In this document: one piece after another, positions 5,120 through 6,644 of the stretch | Layout of the letters: each line of letters opens with the position of its first letter | Position numbering within the stretch: position 1 is the stretch's first letter | Assembly (NCBI GenBank): GCA_964456255.1 | Contig: CAYWDZ010000176.1 | Coordinates: forward strand, 1-6,644 | DNA: 6,644 bases | Direction: 5' to 3' | From: ZC4RG30 sp964456255 | Lineage (GTDB): Bacteria; Pseudomonadota; Gammaproteobacteria; Steroidobacterales; Steroidobacteraceae | The notes under the pieces: model-generated | What the model was told of the DNA's origin: nothing | Seen by the model: only the letters and a program-made list of their open reading frames with translations | Databases searched by the model: none | Position numbers and translations under genes: made by a program

Positions 5120-6475
5120 ATGAAATCGCCCGCACCCACAAACTGGAATCCTGCCACCTGGCAGGCGCACAAGGCCCAGCAACAGCCCCCCTATGCCGAT
5201 GCCCAGGCGCTGGAAGCCGCAGTAGCCGAACTCTCCCGTCTGCCGCCGCTGGTGGTGTCGTGGGAGGTCGATGCCTTGCGTGAACGCCTCGCGGGCGCAC
5301 AGCGCGGCGAAGCCTTCCTGCTGCAGGGCGGTGATTGCGCCGAGAGTTTCGAGGGCTGTGAGTCCGACCGCATCGCCAAGCAGTTGAAGGTGCTGCTGCA
5401 GGTCAGCCTCGTGCTGCTGCATGGCCTGAAGCGCCCGATCGTGCGAGTGGGCCGGCTGGCCGGCCAGTATGCGAAGCCGCGCTCGGCGGACACCGAGACA
5501 CGCAATGGCGTGACGCTGCCTTCCTATCGTGGCGACAACATCAACCGGCCCGAGTTCACCGCCGAGGCGCGGGAACCGGACCCGCGGCTGCTGCTCAGGG
5601 GTTATGAACGCGCGGCGCTGACGCTGAACTTCGTGCGCGCGCTGGTCGATGGCGGCTTCGCGGATCTGCATCATCCGGAGTACTGGGATCTGGGCTTCCT
5701 GCAGCATTCGCCCGCGCGCGAGGCCTACGCGAAGATCGTGCGTTCCATTGAAGATGCGCTGGATTTCTTCGAGGGCATGACCGGCAGCCCGGTGGAAAAG
5801 GCCTCGCTGGTTACCATGTTTGCCAGCCATGAAGGTCTGGTGCTGCCCTACGAGCAGGCGCAGACCCGGTTCATTCCGCGCGTGCAGGGCTGGTACAACC
5901 TGTCCACGCACATGCCGTGGATCGGCATGCGTACCGCGCAGCTGGATGGCGCACATGTCGAGTACTTCCGCGGCATCTCCAATCCCGTCGGCGTGAAGAT
6001 CAGCGCCGCCATGGATAACCAATGGCTGCAGGGTCTGGTCAGTACGCTCAATCCGCACGACGAACCGGGTCGCCTCACGCTGATCCACCGTTTCGGCGCG
6101 CGCGACATCGAGAAGAACCTGCCGCGGCAGATCCAGGCGGTGCGCGATACGGGCAAGACAGTGCTGTGGGTCTGCGACCCGATGCACGGCAACACCGAGA
6201 CCACGGCCGGCGGCTACAAGACGCGCCGGCTCGAGAACATCATGAAGGAGCTGGAGCTGGCCTTCGACGTGCATGAGGCCCAGGGGTCGCGTCTGGGCGG
6301 CGTGCATCTGGAGATGACCGGTGAAGATGTCACCGAGTGCACGGGTGGGGCGCGCGGCATCAACGATGCGGACCTGGCGCGCGCCTACCGCACGCAGGTC
6401 GATCCGCGCCTGAACTACGAGCAGGCGCTGGAACTCGCGCTGATGATCGCCGGGCGCAGCAAGAAGAGGTCCTGA
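5120..6475 (+). CDS. 3-deoxy-7-phosphoheptulonate (DAHP) synthase, class II
   Basis: A complete 451-residue class II DAHP synthase, which condenses phosphoenolpyruvate and erythrose 4-phosphate in the first step of the shikimate pathway to aromatic amino acids. The length fits the family (about 450-460). Metal ligands are recognisable by comparison with the M. tuberculosis enzyme (called aroG there): C73 in LLQGGDCAESF, H356 in DPMHGNT, E398 in VHLEMTGEDVTEC, and D428 in VDPRLN. Substrate-binding blocks VGRLAGQYAKPRS, GVTLPSYRGDNIN, GFADLHHPEYW and LDGAHVEYFRGISNPVGVK are all present. ATG 5120 gives MKSPAPTNWNP, aligning with family members that start just before a W-x-P-x-x-W segment. A TTG at 5111, preceded by AAGG at 5097-5100, is an in-frame alternative, because no clear Shine-Dalgarno precedes the ATG. 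Without phenazine genes nearby, it is a primary-metabolism copy. The gene symbol varies between organisms, so none is given. Confidence 0.95.
   Translation: MKSPAPTNWNPATWQAHKAQQQPPYADAQALEAAVAELSRLPPLVVSWEVDALRERLAGAQRGEAFLLQGGDCAESFEGCESDRIAKQLKVLLQVSLVLLHGLKRPIVRVGRLAGQYAKPRSADTETRNGVTLPSYRGDNINRPEFTAEAREPDPRLLLRGYERAALTLNFVRALVDGGFADLHHPEYWDLGFLQHSPAREAYAKIVRSIEDALDFFEGMTGSPVEKASLVTMFASHEGLVLPYEQAQTRFIPRVQGWYNLSTHMPWIGMRTAQLDGAHVEYFRGISNPVGVKISAAMDNQWLQGLVSTLNPHDEPGRLTLIHRFGARDIEKNLPRQIQAVRDTGKTVLWVCDPMHGNTETTAGGYKTRRLENIMKELELAFDVHEAQGSRLGGVHLEMTGEDVTECTGGARGINDADLARAYRTQVDPRLNYEQALELALMIAGRSKKRS
6464..6469 (+). promoter_or_regulatory. Shine-Dalgarno for uvrC, inside the last DAHP synthase codons
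   Basis: AAGAGG ends 8 bases before the CTG at 6478, the ideal spacing. It points to that CTG as the uvrC start. It overlaps the C-terminal Lys-Lys-Arg codons of the preceding gene. Confidence 0.6.
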
Positions 6476-6477
6476 CC

Positions 6478-6644
6478 CTGGAATTCGACGGCCGGCAGTT
6501 CGCGAGCACGCTGCCGCGGCGGCCGGGGGTCTACCGCATGTACGGCGGCGCGGATGCCGCGCCCGAATCCCTGCTGTATGTGGGCAAGGCGGCGTCCCTG
6601 CGCGATCGCGTCGGCAGCTATTTCCAGCAGAGCCGGCAGGCACC
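6478..6644 (+). CDS. uvrC: UvrABC excinuclease subunit C, N-terminal 55 codons; 3' end outside window; probable CTG start
   Basis: This is the beginning of UvrC, the nuclease subunit that makes both incisions around bulky DNA lesions in nucleotide excision repair. The visible part is the GIY-YIG domain responsible for the 3' incision: PGVYRMYGG, then LLYVGKAASLRDRVGSYFQQ, matching the family pattern PGVYRM...YVGKA..L..R..SYF. Between these blocks is a short insert (ADAAPES) that is slightly longer than in typical family members. The residues before PGVYRM (EFDGRQFASTL) match the FDG-x-x-F-A segment I recall from related UvrC proteins, so translation must begin at or before 6481. The frame holds no ATG or TTG between the stop at 6322 and there. 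The only standard start is a GTG at 6337, which would overlap the previous gene by about 140 bases. CTG 6478 with AAGAGG 8 bases upstream is therefore the best start. It lies 2 bases after the DAHP synthase stop, so the two genes are probably co-transcribed. Confidence 0.88.
   Translation, partial: MEFDGRQFASTLPRRPGVYRMYGGADAAPESLLYVGKAASLRDRVGSYFQQSRQA

Noticed and set aside
4817..6643. A 608-codon minus-strand open frame opposite the DAHP synthase and uvrC
   Set aside because: It covers the strongly conserved class II DAHP synthase. Its translation is low in complexity with no domain I recognise, and it is a GC-driven shadow.
1..6644. Mobile element, CRISPR array, toxin-antitoxin or defence system
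   Set aside because: Genes are contiguous, co-directional housekeeping or regulatory genes with little space between them. There are no transposase motifs, spaced repeats or mazEF beside mazG.

Overview
The window is a GC-rich, gene-dense stretch of ordinary bacterial chromosome. Every gene lies on the + strand, and gaps run from overlaps of 1 to 4 bases up to a maximum of 71 bp. The protein set suggests a gammaproteobacterium: a class II fumarase of the Pseudomonas-like type, a NudL-type CoA pyrophosphatase, MazG, a PhoP/PhoQ pair close to the enterobacterial proteins, a class II DAHP synthase and UvrC. Xanthomonadales, Pseudomonadales or a related environmental lineage would all fit, and the sequence alone does not settle the order. 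I see no mobile element, CRISPR array, tRNA, rRNA, or base composition obviously out of step with its neighbours.

Layout. (1) 1-1944 holds a tightly coupled trio: the 3' end of fumC, a CoA-pyrophosphatase-type Nudix hydrolase whose ATG overlaps the fumC stop by one base, and mazG, which overlaps the Nudix gene as ATGA. A central-metabolism enzyme is thus followed by two 'house-cleaning' pyrophosphohydrolases. (2) After the largest gap (1945-2015) come two exported envelope proteins: a glycine-zipper protein and a PepSY-domain protein with a charged, proline-rich tandem repeat. (3) Three bases later the phoP-like response regulator begins, followed by the phoQ-like sensor kinase. The PepSY protein is therefore the likely periplasmic partner of this two-component system. 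The kinase keeps all the catalytic boxes but lacks the acidic Mg2+-binding patch of E. coli PhoQ. (4) Eleven bases after phoQ a complete class II DAHP synthase (first step of the shikimate pathway) begins, and immediately after it the 5' end of uvrC, cut by the window edge. In uvrC the only start that fits both the Shine-Dalgarno sequence and the family N-terminus is a CTG.

I found no undescribed system. The points most worth a second look are the probable CTG start of uvrC, a perfect 18-bp palindrome inside the signal-peptide codons of the PepSY gene, the PepSY-PhoP-PhoQ arrangement with its altered sensor domain, and the glycine-rich fumC tail that doubles as the ribosome-binding region of the next gene. 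The very long antisense open frames across the window look like artefacts of high GC and of four consecutive genes sharing one frame.
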